A stretch of DNA of 7,346 nt from Phenylobacterium sp. (GTDB lineage: Bacteria; Pseudomonadota; Alphaproteobacteria; Caulobacterales; Caulobacteraceae), in assembly GCA_028291285.1 (NCBI GenBank), contig JAQGIJ010000151.1:1-7346 (forward strand), read 5' to 3'. Both the position numbers and the translations under genes were made by a program. Of the stretch, positions 6,063-7,346 are shown one piece after another. Under the pieces are notes generated by a model that was not told the origin of the DNA, did not search any database, and worked only from the letters and a program-made list of their open reading frames with translations. The stretch's first letter is position 1; each line of letters opens with the position of its first letter.

Positions 6063-6989
6063 ATGAGCCGCAGCCTGCCCAAGGCCAGTCTCCGCCCAGA
6101 CGACCTTGCCGCGCTCAAGGTCCTGGTGGTGGACGACAACGCAAACGTCCAGCGGCTGATCAGCGACGTGCTGCGCGCCGGCGGCGTGGGACAGGTGGAG
6201 ACCGCCAACGACGGCGTGCACGCCCGCGCCATGCTGGTCCGCTGGGACCCGCACATCGTCTTCTCCGACTGGACCATGCCGGTGATGGGCGGGCTGGAGC
6301 TGACCCGCTCGATCCGCCGCGCCGCCGTGCAGACGGACCGCCGCGTCCCCAACCCGCAGGTGCCGGTGATCATCGTCACCGGCCACCGCAACGAGGCCGA
6401 CGTGCAGCTGGCGCGCAAGGCCGGCGTGAACGAGTTCGTGATCAAGCCCTTCACGCCCGCGGCCCTGCTCTCGCGCATCCAGCTGGTGCTGGCCAAGCCC
6501 CGGCCGTTCATCATCAGCGAGGACTACATCGGCCCGGACCGCCGCCGCCGCGTCGAGCTCAGCTATTCGGGGCCGCTGCGCCGGACGAGCGATCCGGAGG
6601 AAGTGGTGGACGAGATGGAGCGCACCGCCACGCGCGAGACCATCAGCGTCGAGCTGGAGGCGCTGCGCGCGCTCATCGCCGCGCGCGGCGGCGTCGACCG
6701 CGACACCCTGAAGATGACCTACCGGGTGATGCAGCACACCAGCTTCCGCGCCCGCCAGGTGCGCGACGCCACGGTGCAGCGCGCCTCCGCGCTGCTGATG
6801 GACTACGTCGAGGCCATGGGCGGGCCCGAGCACTGCGACGCCGAGGTGCTCGACGTGCACTTCCGCGCCATGAGCCAGCTCCTGGAGATGGACGCCGGCC
6901 AGGCCGAGGACGCCGCCAGCGTCGTGGCCCACCTCAGCGCCGTGGTGAAGGGCAAGATCGCCCTGCGGCCGCGCATCAAGGCGGCCTAA
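6063..6989 (+). CDS. Response regulator: receiver domain plus uncharacterised helical C-terminal region
   Basis: A 308-residue protein. Residues about 18-145 form a CheY-like receiver: acidic pair Asp24-Asp25 in VLVVDDN, phospho-acceptor Asp69 in FSDWTMPVMGG, switch Thr106 in IIVTGH, Lys128 in VIKPF, and Phe125 in the signalling position. Next come two arginine-rich motifs with the shared form Y-x-G-P-x-R-R (155-161 and 168-174). The remaining part, about 178-308, looks mostly helical and shows no helix-turn-helix, GGDEF, EAL, HD or kinase motif I can recognise, so the output is unknown; protein-protein signalling is more likely than DNA binding. No partner histidine kinase is present in the window. 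ATG 6063 has GGAG 13 bases upstream, slightly long, and no better in-frame start exists. It converges on the RTX gene and seems unrelated to the catabolic genes. Confidence 0.9.
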   Translation: MSRSLPKASLRPDDLAALKVLVVDDNANVQRLISDVLRAGGVGQVETANDGVHARAMLVRWDPHIVFSDWTMPVMGGLELTRSIRRAAVQTDRRVPNPQVPVIIVTGHRNEADVQLARKAGVNEFVIKPFTPAALLSRIQLVLAKPRPFIISEDYIGPDRRRRVELSYSGPLRRTSDPEEVVDEMERTATRETISVELEALRALIAARGGVDRDTLKMTYRVMQHTSFRARQVRDATVQRASALLMDYVEAMGGPEHCDAEVLDVHFRAMSQLLEMDAGQAEDAASVVAHLSAVVKGKIALRPRIKAA

Positions 6990-7037
6990 AGCCCCGGCGC
7001 GCCCGCTCGGTCACGGCCTCCAGCCGCCCGCCGCGAT

Positions 7038-7346
7038 TCAGGTGAACAGGAAGTCGCCGGCGCCGACCTGGCTCACGCCGGCCACCAGGATCGAATTGTT
7101 CGCGTCGAACTGCAGCATCACGCCCTGGGCGGTCTGCTGGATCACGCCGGCAAGGTCGGCGAAGCTGTGGAAGGCGGTCTGGTGCAGCTCGATGTGGTCC
7201 TTGCCGGGCTGGAAGTCTTCGATCACGTCGTGGCCGTTGGCGGCGGCGAACTCGAACACGTCGGCGCCGGTGGTCGCGTGCGGCGAGACCGTGGCGGCGT
7301 CGCCCCACATGCGGTCGTCGGCGCCCTGGCCGCTGATCAGCCGGTC
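7038..7346 (-). CDS. RTX / hemolysin-type calcium-binding protein, C-terminal fragment (5' end outside window)
   Basis: The frame is open to the right edge, showing the last 102 residues of a larger protein. The visible start, LISGQGADDRMWGDA, is a degenerate RTX nonapeptide (GGxGxDxLx). GADVFEFAAANGHDVIEDF and PGKDHIEL then match the conserved C-terminal part of serralysin-like and other RTX proteins. The end GAGDFLFT is a short acidic-hydrophobic tail of the kind seen in type I secretion signals. This suggests a calcium-binding exoprotein exported by an ABC/MFP/TolC system not encoded here. The enzymatic or adhesive domain would be upstream, outside the window, so its function is open. An ATG at 7308-7310 lies inside the repeat and is not the start. 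It ends 48 bases from the converging response regulator; I saw no clear terminator in that gap. Confidence 0.85.
   Translation of the reverse strand, partial: DRLISGQGADDRMWGDAATVSPHATTGADVFEFAAANGHDVIEDFQPGKDHIELHQTAFHSFADLAGVIQQTAQGVMLQFDANNSILVAGVSQVGAGDFLFT

Noticed and set aside
6009..6932. Open frame of 307 codons on the - strand
   Set aside because: It is antisense to the response regulator, whose receiver residues are all in place.
6990..7037. Expected terminator between the converging response regulator and RTX genes
   Set aside because: No stem of useful length or T-run was found by eye, so none is reported.

Overview
The window is very GC-rich and tightly packed, with coding starts every few tens of bases. 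Two candidate promoters fit the Caulobacter crescentus housekeeping pattern recalled from the literature (TTGACGS, 10-14 bases, GCTANAWC), and the proteins look alphaproteobacterial. A member of the Caulobacterales (Caulobacter/Phenylobacterium type) is the best guess. This is inference, because there is no rRNA or other marker gene in the window.

Layout, left to right. (1) 1-246, + strand: the C-terminal end of an acyl-CoA dehydrogenase that begins outside the window. (2) 255-277: a perfect 10-bp hairpin between two converging genes, probably a shared terminator. (3) 4428 down to 287, - strand: a four-gene fatty-acid-type beta-oxidation operon in the order acyl-CoA dehydrogenase, MFE-2-like short-chain dehydrogenase, thiolase, crotonase, with gaps of 42, 7 and 19 bases. 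A candidate promoter lies at 4453-4481. (4) 4505-4726, - strand: a 73-residue membrane protein, possibly expressed from a leaderless transcript. (5) 4828-6000, + strand: a family III CoA-transferase with its own candidate promoter (4768-4795). (6) 6063-6989, + strand: a response regulator with a receiver domain and an unrecognised helical C-terminal half. (7) 7346 down to 7038, - strand: the C-terminal end of an RTX-type, probably type I secreted, protein that begins beyond the right edge. No stretch longer than 300 bases lacks a gene; the longest gap is about 100 bases (4727-4827).

How the genes fit together: the operon supplies enzymes of the classes needed for one turn of an acyl-CoA beta-oxidation spiral (oxidation, hydration or isomerisation, second oxidation, thiolysis). 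The divergent CoA-transferase could load CoA onto the starting acid or take part in a neighbouring step. The substrate cannot be read from the sequence. Two details make the set less routine than it first looks. The crotonase lacks both glutamates of classical enoyl-CoA hydratases. The dehydrogenase most resembles the (3R)-specific domain of MFE-2, whereas classical crotonases make the (3S) product. The response regulator and RTX protein look unrelated to the catabolic genes. I found no mobile element, CRISPR array, tRNA or rRNA, and nothing that amounts to a wholly new system.
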